The notes beneath the pieces are model-generated. The model saw nothing but the letters and a program-made list of their open reading frames with translations. It was not told the origin of the DNA and made no database searches. 64,000 bases of DNA from assembly GCF_014644295.1 (NCBI RefSeq), contig NZ_BMKK01000002.1, positions 434,001-498,000 on the forward strand, given 5' to 3'. Source of the stretch: Emticicia aquatilis. GTDB taxonomy: Bacteria; Bacteroidota; Bacteroidia; Cytophagales; Spirosomataceae. Position 1 is the first letter of the stretch. Each line of letters starts with the position of its first letter. A program made the position numbers and the translations under genes. Shown here piece by piece: positions 25,803 to 35,684 of this stretch.

Positions 25803-27485
25803 ATGCCCATGAAAATACACCTTTACATAATATCTATTTTTTTAACAACTGGAGTGTTTGCCCAAAATCTTGAAACGATTTCTAAGCAAAAACCTTTTGC
25901 AATAAGTGGCTCGTTGGATATTCGTGGAATCGGCTACTCAGCATCAGGTATTCAGGCTCGTCGAAGTCCGTTCATGTATGTTGTTTCGGGAAGCCCTACC
26001 CTATCAATTTATGGAGTTTCAATTCCACTTTCGTTTACTTACAGCGAGCAAGAACGTAGTTTCAGACAGCCATTTAACCAATTTGGTATGAGTCCGACCT
26101 ACAAATGGGCAACTGCTCACGTAGGTTTCCGAAACATTTCATTTTCGCCATATACACTTGCGGGATATACTATGTTTGGTGCAGGAGTTGAGTTAAATCC
26201 AAAGAAATTTAGGTTTGGTTTCATGGCTGGAAGGCTAAATCGAGCCACGACCGTTGATACTACGACTGGCACAATTCAACCCATTACCTTTTCAAGGTTT
26301 GGCTATGCTGCCAAAATAGGGTATGGTACAGAAGAATCACATTTTGATTTAAGTTATTTGAAAGCCAAAGATAGCGAACAAAAGTTTCAGGGAGATATAA
26401 ACACAAGTGCTGTACGACCAGCTGAAAATGCTGTAATTGGTGCTGATTTAAAACTCACTTTTGCTAAGAAATTTTTCGTTTTTGCTGATGGTGGTTTGAG
26501 CATTTATACCCGTGATTATCAATCAAAATTAGAACTCGATTTTGATACTTATAAGATTCTAAATACAATAAATAAGGTTATTAAACTCAATGGAACTTCA
26601 GAATACTATTTGGCATATTCTGGTGGAGTTGGATTTAAAGAGAAAAATTATTCGTTGAAAGTTGCCTATAAAAAAGTTGACCCAAATTTTCAGTCAATGG
26701 GGGCATATTTCTTTCAAAGTGATTTACAGAACATCACAATTTCGCCAACTTACAATGCTCTCAAAGGCAAACTTAGGTTTTTAGGAAGTCTTGGTATTCA
26801 ACAAGATAACACAAAAAAACAAAAACAAGCCACAACTAAACGTGTAATTGCAATGGGGAATATTTCTTGGGATATCAACTCAAAGTTTGGAATTGATGCC
26901 AATTACACCAATTTTTCATCAAATTCAGAGCCTACGGTTGCTAAAATCCAAAACAAATATTTATTGGCACAAACCACCAAGAATCTTTCCATCAGTCCAC
27001 GATTGATTATGGCCAACACCAAAACTACCAATGTAGTTTTAGCTTCATATAATCTCAGCAATTTGGTTGATATAAATAATGATACCAAAACCATCAATAA
27101 CATTAATTCGAGTGTAGCATTGGTCAATTATAACCTAACACTCAACAAAATGGGTCTCACACTCATGCCGGGTGTCAATTACACACTCAATAAACTTTCA
27201 ATTGGCGACATCAGTAATATTGGTTTCACCGCAGGAGCCTCAAAAGGTTTTATAAAAAATCAATTACTACTAAGTACGGCTAACTCTTACATTATCAGCA
27301 CATTGCCACAAGGAAATAGTACAATACTAAACTTAGGAGTCAATGCGAGTTATCAACCCACAGGCAAACATCGGTTTAGTTTAAGAGTCAATTCATTGAA
27401 TAATTCGCCAAGTGATGATGCCATTGGGGGGCAACAAAAATTCTCTGAGCAAACAGGTGAAATTGGTTACACATTTACTTTTTGA
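25803..27485 (+). CDS. putative outer-membrane beta-barrel protein
   Basis: A 560-residue protein with a signal peptide (ending VFAQN) and a long series of alternating amphipathic, Tyr/Phe/Gly-rich strands from about residue 60 onward, ending in TGEIGYTFTF, whose terminal Phe is the usual barrel signature. It has no plug or TonB box. I cannot name the family. It begins an apparent four-gene operon (23 bp to the giant protein, then 19 and 15 bp), so it could anchor or export the large surface proteins. ATGs at 25803 and 25809 are both possible starts. Confidence 0.65.
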   Translation: MPMKIHLYIISIFLTTGVFAQNLETISKQKPFAISGSLDIRGIGYSASGIQARRSPFMYVVSGSPTLSIYGVSIPLSFTYSEQERSFRQPFNQFGMSPTYKWATAHVGFRNISFSPYTLAGYTMFGAGVELNPKKFRFGFMAGRLNRATTVDTTTGTIQPITFSRFGYAAKIGYGTEESHFDLSYLKAKDSEQKFQGDINTSAVRPAENAVIGADLKLTFAKKFFVFADGGLSIYTRDYQSKLELDFDTYKILNTINKVIKLNGTSEYYLAYSGGVGFKEKNYSLKVAYKKVDPNFQSMGAYFFQSDLQNITISPTYNALKGKLRFLGSLGIQQDNTKKQKQATTKRVIAMGNISWDINSKFGIDANYTNFSSNSEPTVAKIQNKYLLAQTTKNLSISPRLIMANTKTTNVVLASYNLSNLVDINNDTKTINNINSSVALVNYNLTLNKMGLTLMPGVNYTLNKLSIGDISNIGFTAGASKGFIKNQLLLSTANSYIISTLPQGNSTILNLGVNASYQPTGKHRFSLRVNSLNNSPSDDAIGGQQKFSEQTGEIGYTFTF

Positions 27486-27508
27486 AAACTGAAGAAATTT
27501 CTACAAGC

Positions 27509-30500
27509 ATGAAAAATATATTAATACTCTTTAGCTTACTTTTTTGCACTTTTTGGGCAAATGCTCAATTTCCAGTAAACGTTACGGTGCAGTTGATTCC
27601 ACCTTATTCGACTCGTTTGAGTGATTATGCCAATAATCCTGGCAAAGCAATCATTATGCTTCGTAATACTCAGCCAAGAGCAATAACTGTTTATTTACGA
27701 GCAAATATTACTGGCGATAACGGTATCCAGATTTTTACAAACCCTAATTTTAGAGCCTCACGTAGCATTACGTTGCAGCCTAATATTCCATACACGCTCA
27801 ATATAAGCGACTTACAAGATGTTTTCGATATTAATCAACTTTCGACAAGAAACATTACTATTGATGACATTGAACGAAAAAATGGCCTTCCAGAAGGTAT
27901 TTATCAAGTGTGCGTGCGTGCTTATGATTTTACTCGACAAACTACCCCACTTTCAGCCGAATCTCCTTTGGGGTGTACAAGTGTTCGTCTTACCCAACTC
28001 GAACCTCCAATTCTCATTAAACCTTTTGAGGATGAAGAAGTACGTCCAATTCAACCACAAAATATTATATTCACATGGTCTCCGTCAGCGGGAGCAGCAC
28101 CTGGCACACAATATCGTTTAAAAATCATTGAACTTTTTGACCCTAAACGTAATCCTAATGATGCTTTTTTAGCCTCAACTCAGCCAGCATTTTTTGAAAA
28201 AACAGTTAGTGGAAACGTCTATGTATTCGGCCCTGCCGACCCTCAATTAGTTGTTGGAAGAAAATACGCATGGGCTGTTACGGCACTCGACCAAATATCA
28301 GCAGGAGGAAGAACTACCAAAGAAGGAACTGCCTTTAGAAATGGTGGACGAAGCGAAATTCGCTCATTTATTTACAAAGATTCCAATGCAAAAGAAGCCG
28401 AAAAAGAATCAAAAGAACCTGTAACCAAAAAGCCCAAAGAACCCAAAAAGGTTATTAATGGTGACATAAAATATGACCCCAAAATTGACATTAAAGCATT
28501 ATACACCCAAGTGGCTGGGAAACTCTTGTATGCTTACCCAGAAGACTACAAACTCGAAAAATATGGTAAAGAATCACAGATTTTAAGTGCGAGTAATTTT
28601 ACTTCAAAAAGCCAAAAACGACCAAACGGTGGTATTTTTGAGCAACTGTATTCAACAAGTTCGTATCTAAATATTATTCCCAAAGCTAAACCTTTGAAGA
28701 AAGTAAAAGTAAATTTAGTAATGGTTTATGCCTATAAAGGTACTGATAATTTGAGTGGAACTATGCCCTTGTATGACGCAGGAGGTGGATGGAAAATTTT
28801 GACAAGCCTGAAAGATATTGATTTATTGAATTATACAGTCAATGGAAAAAACATTGACAATGAGCCAATAACAAAGGTTTTAGCAACTGGCTATACTAAT
28901 GAAAACGGAGAGTTTAATTTAGGTTTCGCCCTAAAGGATACCGCTAATTTGGTAAACTTTAAAGTAAATGAGCCAGATAAAGAGTATTATATGCCAAGCT
29001 ACAACAGCCCAACTGGCAAAGACACAACCGTAGTAGAAAAAGGTAATACAATAACCAATAAAGTGCTAAAGCGTACTTGTATTTTGGTAGTCGAAAGCCC
29101 ATACTATTGCAGTCCGTTTATGATGATTGATGCTCGTCCCAATGATAATATTTCATTGCCCGACCAAGTGGCTTTGGTTAAAAGTTTCAATATGAGTATC
29201 AATGCTAAAAACGATGACGAAGCAGGACAAATGGGTGGTGTATATGGCACTCTTGAAAATGTAAACGTTGAGGTATTTAGAATGAAACCTGTTGATGAAA
29301 CAGTACCTTTAGAAGAAGGACAAAATCTTCCTCCTTCGTCAATTCAAGCCTTAAAAATGGGAGATTTTGCCAATGTTTACCCAATTTCAAAAGTTGACAG
29401 AGTAATTGCAATGGGTAAAACCAATGCTGATGGTAAATTATTCGTTCCGAGAGTTGCTCGAATTGGTAGTAAGAAACAAGACATTTTTGTTGCTCACTCT
29501 TATTCTGATAAAAACACTGGAGTTTATAATAAAGCAGATGGTATAAAAACCATCAATGCTTATGGCTCCAACTCCTCTTATTCAAATGGATTCGATGGTG
29601 ATTTCGACAATAATTTGGAATTTAATGCTAAATATATCTACTCAACTGAAGATTTTGAGCTTTTCATGAAGTCAAAATTGCCATTTATCCGAGGAAAAGT
29701 TGTTGAGCAAACTAAAGGTTTGAAGAATGTTTTAGTTATTCTGAAACAGAAAAAGGTAGGACAAAATTCTTCATCTGGCAGTTTCTTAACTAATTGGTTG
29801 GATGATATTTCAGAACAATTAAATAATGAAATTGGGTCAGTTAAAATGATTTATACTGACAAAGATGGCTATTTTGAATTTAATGACTTACAGCCTGGTG
29901 ATTATAAATTAGAGTTTAGCAAAGATGGTTATAAGACAAACTTGCATCCTGCAAATAATACTTTTATTAAGTTATTAATGGGACAAGGCTATCAAACAAA
30001 TGAAATAAACTTAACTCCTTCGGGTAGAGTTTCAGCTTGCGTAACTGACGAAGATGGAAACAGAGTAATTGCAGACTTACAAGTAAATGATGGGGCGATG
30101 TACAAAACTGATGAAGCTTGGATTTTTAAAGGTTGTGCATCATTCCCAGCGGCGGCTGGAAAAGGCAGAAAACTTAAAATATTCCCTCGTTCTGATGAGT
30201 ATTTCACAGAAGAATATACAATTGACATCAATGAAGATGGCGTAACCAACATTCCAGCCAACACCTTAATTGTACGCCGCAGAAAGCATCGAATAAATAT
30301 TATAGTAAAAGGTACTCAAGGTAATGACTCGATGCCATTAGAAGGTGCTACCGTTCAAATAAAAGATATTACTGCCAAAACTGACTCAAAAGGCAAAGCT
30401 TATATAGCTTTTGAAAGTCCAGGCAAGAGCTTTTTGGTAAGAGTAAAACCGGCTAAAGGTGATAATTTTTCACATTGGGAAGGTGAAGTGAGTATTCCAG

Positions 30501-33500
30501 TTTATAAACTTCCTTTTGACTATACTGTCAACCTGACCCCTGCTCGTGAAGTCGTGGCGAGTGTTACTGAAAACAAAGATGGTAAGGTACAACCATCAAA
30601 AGGTGCTAAGGTTTACATCAAAACATTGAAAAGTGGTTGGGGAAATAATAGTGCCAACTATGCAGAGTGCTTTACTGATGCCAACGGGAATTGTACACTG
30701 AAAGGTATTCCTGTGACCGAAAACAATGTAGAAGTCTTTGTTTCAAAAAATCAACAATACCAAAGTTCTCAACAGAGTAAAGTATCGGGAGGAGTTCAAC
30801 CTATACAACCGCTTGGCCAAGGAGGCAAAGTAAATCCGACTGATGTAAAAGACTTATCAAATGTTGGAAACAATAATTCACCAAATATTGAAGCTGGCGG
30901 CACATTTATCGGTGAGAAAAAAGAAGCCTATTGGTTCAATGGTCAGGTTCAAACAAAAGTTGCACTTAATCTATCCTTCCAAAAAGATTTAAGCATTGCA
31001 AACATTTGGGGCTTTCCTGTGCATATCGAAGAAGTAAAATCCCTTTCAGACGGCTCTTTTAGTATTTCAGGGTCATTACATAGTTTACCTGATAACGGCA
31101 GTTTTGCCTCACTCGATGACCAAAACCGTTTAGATTTCAAAGAATTAAAAGTTGTCAAAGCTTCTTCGGGAATCAATACTCATCAACCCGAAGCCAGCAA
31201 ATTTGCTATTCAACAAATTTCTTTTCCTGTTCGTATCGGAAAGGAATTGCAAGGAAAAGCGAATGCTTACACTGTTTCCGCACAGAATACAGGTAATAAT
31301 TTCACTAAAATTTATATTCAAAAAGGTGCAGATGGCAATGCTGAAATCAGGTCAGCTGTGCAACTCGAGCTATCATCTTTTGAAGGTGCGTATCAGCTTT
31401 CGGGGAAAATTGAATTAGGAGAAAATGGTAATCCAAGCAATATTTTGGTTTTCAAAGCTGGTGAAACTAAAAAGCGTAAACTCAACATAGGAAGTTCGCT
31501 CACAAGTAACACTATGAAAAATCTGAACTTTAAAGTTCACAATTTCAATGCCGAAGCCGATGCTCAAAAATCTTATATCTATGGCGATTCGGTAAGGTTT
31601 AGCTCAATATTACATACCAATATTCAAAATATGACTCCAAGCGATATTGCTCTTGAAGCGGGCTATATTACTGTTTTACCCAATAAGATTGTACCATTTA
31701 CTGGTGGAAATAACATCAGTTTCTCACTTGAAAAATGGAAAGTAGTCGGTCAAAAAACTAACCTACCAAACATTTGGCAATACGACAATAATAATGGAGG
31801 AATCATTATTCCAAAAGCAGTGGTCAATACTGGTATTGTAAGTGTAGGATTAAAAGACCTTATTATTAAACCTGACAAACTTATTGCAGATAAACTCGAA
31901 CTAACCAATGCTGATGCAAGTGCGTTTAGTTTGGGAGGAATCGTCCCTCTTGAAATATTACCAGGCTCTTCAACCTTGTTTTCTTACGACCCAAATTGCT
32001 ATCATGATAATAAACCACACTGGAAACTCTCAATTTTAAGTAAATCTGGGAATGACGTGGCGGCAAGAGTTTCAAAATTAGATGGTTTAGAAGATGGTCA
32101 AAAAATTGAATTTGGTTCGATGAATATCTTCTCTGACAACCAACAGCAACTCAGTGGAACAAGTTTAAAGGAGCTCACGCTCTACAAAGTACTAAAATTA
32201 TCGCTTACTTCGATTGATGTTGGTAATAACTTCTTTACAATGGTCGGCCAAGCAAAAATGGACATTCCGAATATGAGTAATGGAGGTGGAAGCATGGTAG
32301 GACAAGTGATATATTCAAAAAATGCTTCTGGAAAAGTTGAAGGAAAAATAAAGCCAATCTCATTTGATATCGAAGGAAAAGGTCAGGTTAGTTTCCATGC
32401 AAACAATGATGAGAAAGAACAACAAATCAGCAGTGGCGTTTTTTCGGCAAAAGGCAAAATGAAAGTCTATGATGTAACCAGCGGAAAGTCATTCGTCTTG
32501 GACACAAAACTTAATCATTTAAAAGTAAGCAATGGTTATAACACTTACATAGAAGTACTTGATAATCAAAAGGTTCCGCTTGATACCAAATATCTTTCAA
32601 TCAAAGGCGGTGTCGAAAATAGTAGTATGAAAGTTATAAAAAACGAATGGGATAATCTACGTCTTAAAACTATTTTACCAAATGGAAATGGTGGTTTTGA
32701 TATGGTACAAGATGATGAGAAATATCGCACCATGACGCTTGTTGTAAAAGGTGCAATCGAAACCGACCCATCAAGCGGAATTGTTGGAGTAAAGGGCATG
32801 GATACCGGAGTTGGAAGTATGTCGCTCTATTACAATTTCGACCGCCAAGAAGTACGTGGACAGTTTTTATTTACGCCACCTGCCCCAATTCCTTGTGGGT
32901 TGGTTAATATCAACTCTACCAACGTTTCGATGGCAATTGGAGCAAACGGAATGTACATGATGTGTAATGGTGTTGGTGATGTCGCATTGGCAGGGTTGCC
33001 ACTACCTCTTACAGCAAATATGACTTTTGTGGCGGGCTATTATACAAAACCGCTTTATCAAGAAGACGTTGATATTATTTTGAATTTGGCTGTTCAGAAA
33101 TCATTGCCTGATAAAATGACAAACGGAATTAAAGGAATGTTTTCATCGGCAACATTAAGCAGCAACCCGCTCGACGAAGGTTTCAAATATGACATACTCG
33201 ATGTGGCAACAGTTGCAGCTTGGGCAAAAGCTGGTGTTGCCTTTGAGTATCGCAACTTCTTGAATTTCAATTCACTGACTAACTTCGACATTTTTGCCGG
33301 GCAATATGGTTACGGCGGTATAGACTTAGGAGGTGAAGCCAGTATCTTAGGAGTCGGTGTTAAAGGTGGCGTTTCATTCAATATCCAAACTGCCCTTTCA
33401 GCAAGTGCTTCACCTAAACTTGGTTTAAGTTCTTCGGCCATAAAAGAATCACTTCAAAGCTTAAAATTAGAAGGCTGTGGAAGTGTTGGAGCAAGCTTTT

Positions 33501-33667
33501 ATTTGGGTGTTTGTATTGATACAGTTGTATTTGGAGAAGAATGTCTCGGCGGAAGTGTCAGCCAAGATGTTTCGGTTCATTTTAGCATAGATGCCAAAGA
33601 ACTCAAACCTAAAATGACATTTTCATTAGGCAACTGCGGTAATGGTATGCCAGTAAATAAACTATGA
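27509..33667 (+). CDS. giant secreted multidomain protein, TANFOR-like N-terminus
   Basis: A 2052-residue exported protein. The signal peptide ends near FWANAQ. The first 160 residues (VTVQLIPPYSTRLSDY, DDIERKNGLPEGIYQVCV) look like the region annotated TANFOR in Bacteroidota databases. Next come an FN3-like domain (about 165-285), a Lys/Glu linker (about 290-320), carboxypeptidase-like beta domains (about 725-800, near GKVVEQTKGLKNVLVIL, and 940-1020) and long beta-rich regions. The last 300 residues are Gly-rich with paired cysteines (LEGCGSVGASFYLGVC). There is no recognisable type IX sorting domain. The ATG at 27509 gives a clean signal peptide; a TTG nine codons earlier overlaps the previous stop. 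It probably forms a surface structure; the function is unknown. Confidence 0.75.
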   Translation: MKNILILFSLLFCTFWANAQFPVNVTVQLIPPYSTRLSDYANNPGKAIIMLRNTQPRAITVYLRANITGDNGIQIFTNPNFRASRSITLQPNIPYTLNISDLQDVFDINQLSTRNITIDDIERKNGLPEGIYQVCVRAYDFTRQTTPLSAESPLGCTSVRLTQLEPPILIKPFEDEEVRPIQPQNIIFTWSPSAGAAPGTQYRLKIIELFDPKRNPNDAFLASTQPAFFEKTVSGNVYVFGPADPQLVVGRKYAWAVTALDQISAGGRTTKEGTAFRNGGRSEIRSFIYKDSNAKEAEKESKEPVTKKPKEPKKVINGDIKYDPKIDIKALYTQVAGKLLYAYPEDYKLEKYGKESQILSASNFTSKSQKRPNGGIFEQLYSTSSYLNIIPKAKPLKKVKVNLVMVYAYKGTDNLSGTMPLYDAGGGWKILTSLKDIDLLNYTVNGKNIDNEPITKVLATGYTNENGEFNLGFALKDTANLVNFKVNEPDKEYYMPSYNSPTGKDTTVVEKGNTITNKVLKRTCILVVESPYYCSPFMMIDARPNDNISLPDQVALVKSFNMSINAKNDDEAGQMGGVYGTLENVNVEVFRMKPVDETVPLEEGQNLPPSSIQALKMGDFANVYPISKVDRVIAMGKTNADGKLFVPRVARIGSKKQDIFVAHSYSDKNTGVYNKADGIKTINAYGSNSSYSNGFDGDFDNNLEFNAKYIYSTEDFELFMKSKLPFIRGKVVEQTKGLKNVLVILKQKKVGQNSSSGSFLTNWLDDISEQLNNEIGSVKMIYTDKDGYFEFNDLQPGDYKLEFSKDGYKTNLHPANNTFIKLLMGQGYQTNEINLTPSGRVSACVTDEDGNRVIADLQVNDGAMYKTDEAWIFKGCASFPAAAGKGRKLKIFPRSDEYFTEEYTIDINEDGVTNIPANTLIVRRRKHRINIIVKGTQGNDSMPLEGATVQIKDITAKTDSKGKAYIAFESPGKSFLVRVKPAKGDNFSHWEGEVSIPVYKLPFDYTVNLTPAREVVASVTENKDGKVQPSKGAKVYIKTLKSGWGNNSANYAECFTDANGNCTLKGIPVTENNVEVFVSKNQQYQSSQQSKVSGGVQPIQPLGQGGKVNPTDVKDLSNVGNNNSPNIEAGGTFIGEKKEAYWFNGQVQTKVALNLSFQKDLSIANIWGFPVHIEEVKSLSDGSFSISGSLHSLPDNGSFASLDDQNRLDFKELKVVKASSGINTHQPEASKFAIQQISFPVRIGKELQGKANAYTVSAQNTGNNFTKIYIQKGADGNAEIRSAVQLELSSFEGAYQLSGKIELGENGNPSNILVFKAGETKKRKLNIGSSLTSNTMKNLNFKVHNFNAEADAQKSYIYGDSVRFSSILHTNIQNMTPSDIALEAGYITVLPNKIVPFTGGNNISFSLEKWKVVGQKTNLPNIWQYDNNNGGIIIPKAVVNTGIVSVGLKDLIIKPDKLIADKLELTNADASAFSLGGIVPLEILPGSSTLFSYDPNCYHDNKPHWKLSILSKSGNDVAARVSKLDGLEDGQKIEFGSMNIFSDNQQQLSGTSLKELTLYKVLKLSLTSIDVGNNFFTMVGQAKMDIPNMSNGGGSMVGQVIYSKNASGKVEGKIKPISFDIEGKGQVSFHANNDEKEQQISSGVFSAKGKMKVYDVTSGKSFVLDTKLNHLKVSNGYNTYIEVLDNQKVPLDTKYLSIKGGVENSSMKVIKNEWDNLRLKTILPNGNGGFDMVQDDEKYRTMTLVVKGAIETDPSSGIVGVKGMDTGVGSMSLYYNFDRQEVRGQFLFTPPAPIPCGLVNINSTNVSMAIGANGMYMMCNGVGDVALAGLPLPLTANMTFVAGYYTKPLYQEDVDIILNLAVQKSLPDKMTNGIKGMFSSATLSSNPLDEGFKYDILDVATVAAWAKAGVAFEYRNFLNFNSLTNFDIFAGQYGYGGIDLGGEASILGVGVKGGVSFNIQTALSASASPKLGLSSSAIKESLQSLKLEGCGSVGASFYLGVCIDTVVFGEECLGGSVSQDVSVHFSIDAKELKPKMTFSLGNCGNGMPVNKL

Positions 33668-33686
33668 TATTTTATTTTAGAAAACT

Positions 33687-35669
33687 ATGAAAAGTATTCA
33701 ATATATAATGATTTGTTTGCTCTTTTCAGCAAACGTATTTGCTCAAAAAACTCAAAATCCATTTAGAATTACTAATACTCCAAATGGGATTTTTATTGAG
33801 TTTGGACAAAAAACTCTCATTGGCAAAAACTTTGAATTACTCAGAAAAGCGAGTAATGAAACTACCTATAAATCAATCGCAAAAATTAATGCTCCAACAT
33901 CAATTGAAGAAGTAAAACGCAAGATTTTTCAAGCATCCGAAGTTTTCGTAGAAGGCTCACGACCAACCGATAAAGATTTGGACAAGTTTTGGGCGAGCTA
34001 TCAGGCTCAAAAACCCAATATTTTAAGCCTTGTGAGTGTTGTTCCTCAATTTGAGTATATTTTTGGTTTGGCATATCTCGATAAAGATGTTCGCCCAAAT
34101 ACAAAATATCAATATCAATTAACCGATGGTCGAAACATTCTTTTTACTTCGGCAAATGCGGTTGTTTATCTCAAACAAAAATATTTCCCTCGCTTGCAAG
34201 AGCTTGGTCAAACAACTACTGATAAAGCAATAAATTTTGAATTTGCTTACCCAAAACAGCTTTTTATGCTGACAAAATTTGAAGTAAAACGAAAACTTTT
34301 CACTTCAAAAAGCAATGAATATCAAACAATAAAACCTGCAATTTCTTTACCAAGTGATAAGAAAAAGGAAAGCATTATTCTAAGCGATACTACGCTAACA
34401 ACTTATGCTCAATTTGATTATCAAGTACATTTAAGCGATATTTTTGGTAATAAAGACACAACCACTTACAATTTTGAAGGAAATAATATTCCAACTCAAC
34501 TTATACCCGAAATAACAAATATAAAAATCGAACCCGCCAAAGACCGCAGAGCTTTTGTACTTACTTGGAATTTAACTCAAAAAGATTTTGTACAAAACAT
34601 TGCCCTTTTTAGAAGTAGAGATTTTGATAAAAACTTTGAGTCGATTGCTCGATTCAATAAAACAGATGAAATCTACACCGATGGAATTGAAGTAGCCAAC
34701 GAACTCTATTTCTACTATTTTGAAGTAACTGATATTTTTGGCAATAAACGTAAAACTATCAAATACCAAAAGGTATATGAAGGCTCGTATATACCTACCC
34801 CACCAAGTAATTTGACTTCAAAACTTACACCACAAGGTATTGAGCTTAGTTGGCAGGCAACTGACCCCAATTCTCGTGGATTTTATGTCTTCCGAAAAGA
34901 AGGTATAAAAAGCGATTTCATGCAAATATCTCCCATCATTCTAAGTAAAAATGGAACTGGAAAATATACCGATACAACAAAACTCGATACTGAATCCACA
35001 TACTTTTATTCAATCAGAGCAGAAAGCGATACTTATGAAAAAAGTACTTTTTCTGATACGGTTTCATACCGCCCTCAAGGAAATCAAGTGAGAAATCAAT
35101 TAAAAGCACCCGTTGATTTGAATCTAACATTCAGAGATGGCAAAGCAATGATTACTTGGGAAAATCTAAATATCGAAAACCCACAAGTACTTGGTTATCA
35201 AGTACTAAGAAAATCAGAGTCAGAAAAAGACTTTAAAATAATTACGCCAAAGGGGCTTTCATTTGTCCATAATTATTACGTTGACTCTTCTTTTTTCTCC
35301 GAAAATAAATATCAATACGTAATTGTCAGTTTAGATGCTCAAAATCATAGTAGTAACCAAAGTAGAGTATTATCTTTAGACCTAACAGGGAAATTTTTGA
35401 TGACTCCAGACGAAATTGGATTCGAGAGAAAAGATAAAAGTATTTTACTAAAATGGACTGAAATTGATGAAAGTCGCATTAAGAATATCAAAATTTATCG
35501 TTCAGAAGACGAAGGTGTGTCGAAGTTGATTGCTACTCTTGACAAAAATCAAAGAAAATTTACCGACAATAATGTGGTCAAGGGTAAAATTTATATCTAT
35601 CAAATCGCTACGGTTGATTTATCAGGCAAAGAAGGAAACAGAAGTGAGCCAATTTTGATAAACAACTAA
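33687..35669 (+). CDS. secreted multi-FN3 protein
   Basis: A 660-residue exported protein (signal peptide ending NVFAQ). The N-terminal 260 residues are beta-rich and unassigned. They are followed by four fibronectin type III-like domains starting at about residues 271, 370, 473 and 571. Each has the core Trp strand (LTWNL, LSWQA, ITWEN, LKWTE) and the later Tyr corner (YFYYF, YFYSI, YQYVI, YIYQI). FN3 arrays act as spacers or binding modules on the surface. It starts 19 bp after the giant-protein gene and is probably its partner. Confidence 0.78.
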   Translation: MKSIQYIMICLLFSANVFAQKTQNPFRITNTPNGIFIEFGQKTLIGKNFELLRKASNETTYKSIAKINAPTSIEEVKRKIFQASEVFVEGSRPTDKDLDKFWASYQAQKPNILSLVSVVPQFEYIFGLAYLDKDVRPNTKYQYQLTDGRNILFTSANAVVYLKQKYFPRLQELGQTTTDKAINFEFAYPKQLFMLTKFEVKRKLFTSKSNEYQTIKPAISLPSDKKKESIILSDTTLTTYAQFDYQVHLSDIFGNKDTTTYNFEGNNIPTQLIPEITNIKIEPAKDRRAFVLTWNLTQKDFVQNIALFRSRDFDKNFESIARFNKTDEIYTDGIEVANELYFYYFEVTDIFGNKRKTIKYQKVYEGSYIPTPPSNLTSKLTPQGIELSWQATDPNSRGFYVFRKEGIKSDFMQISPIILSKNGTGKYTDTTKLDTESTYFYSIRAESDTYEKSTFSDTVSYRPQGNQVRNQLKAPVDLNLTFRDGKAMITWENLNIENPQVLGYQVLRKSESEKDFKIITPKGLSFVHNYYVDSSFFSENKYQYVIVSLDAQNHSSNQSRVLSLDLTGKFLMTPDEIGFERKDKSILLKWTEIDESRIKNIKIYRSEDEGVSKLIATLDKNQRKFTDNNVVKGKIYIYQIATVDLSGKEGNRSEPILINN

Positions 35670-35684
35670 TAAACAGTTATTACC

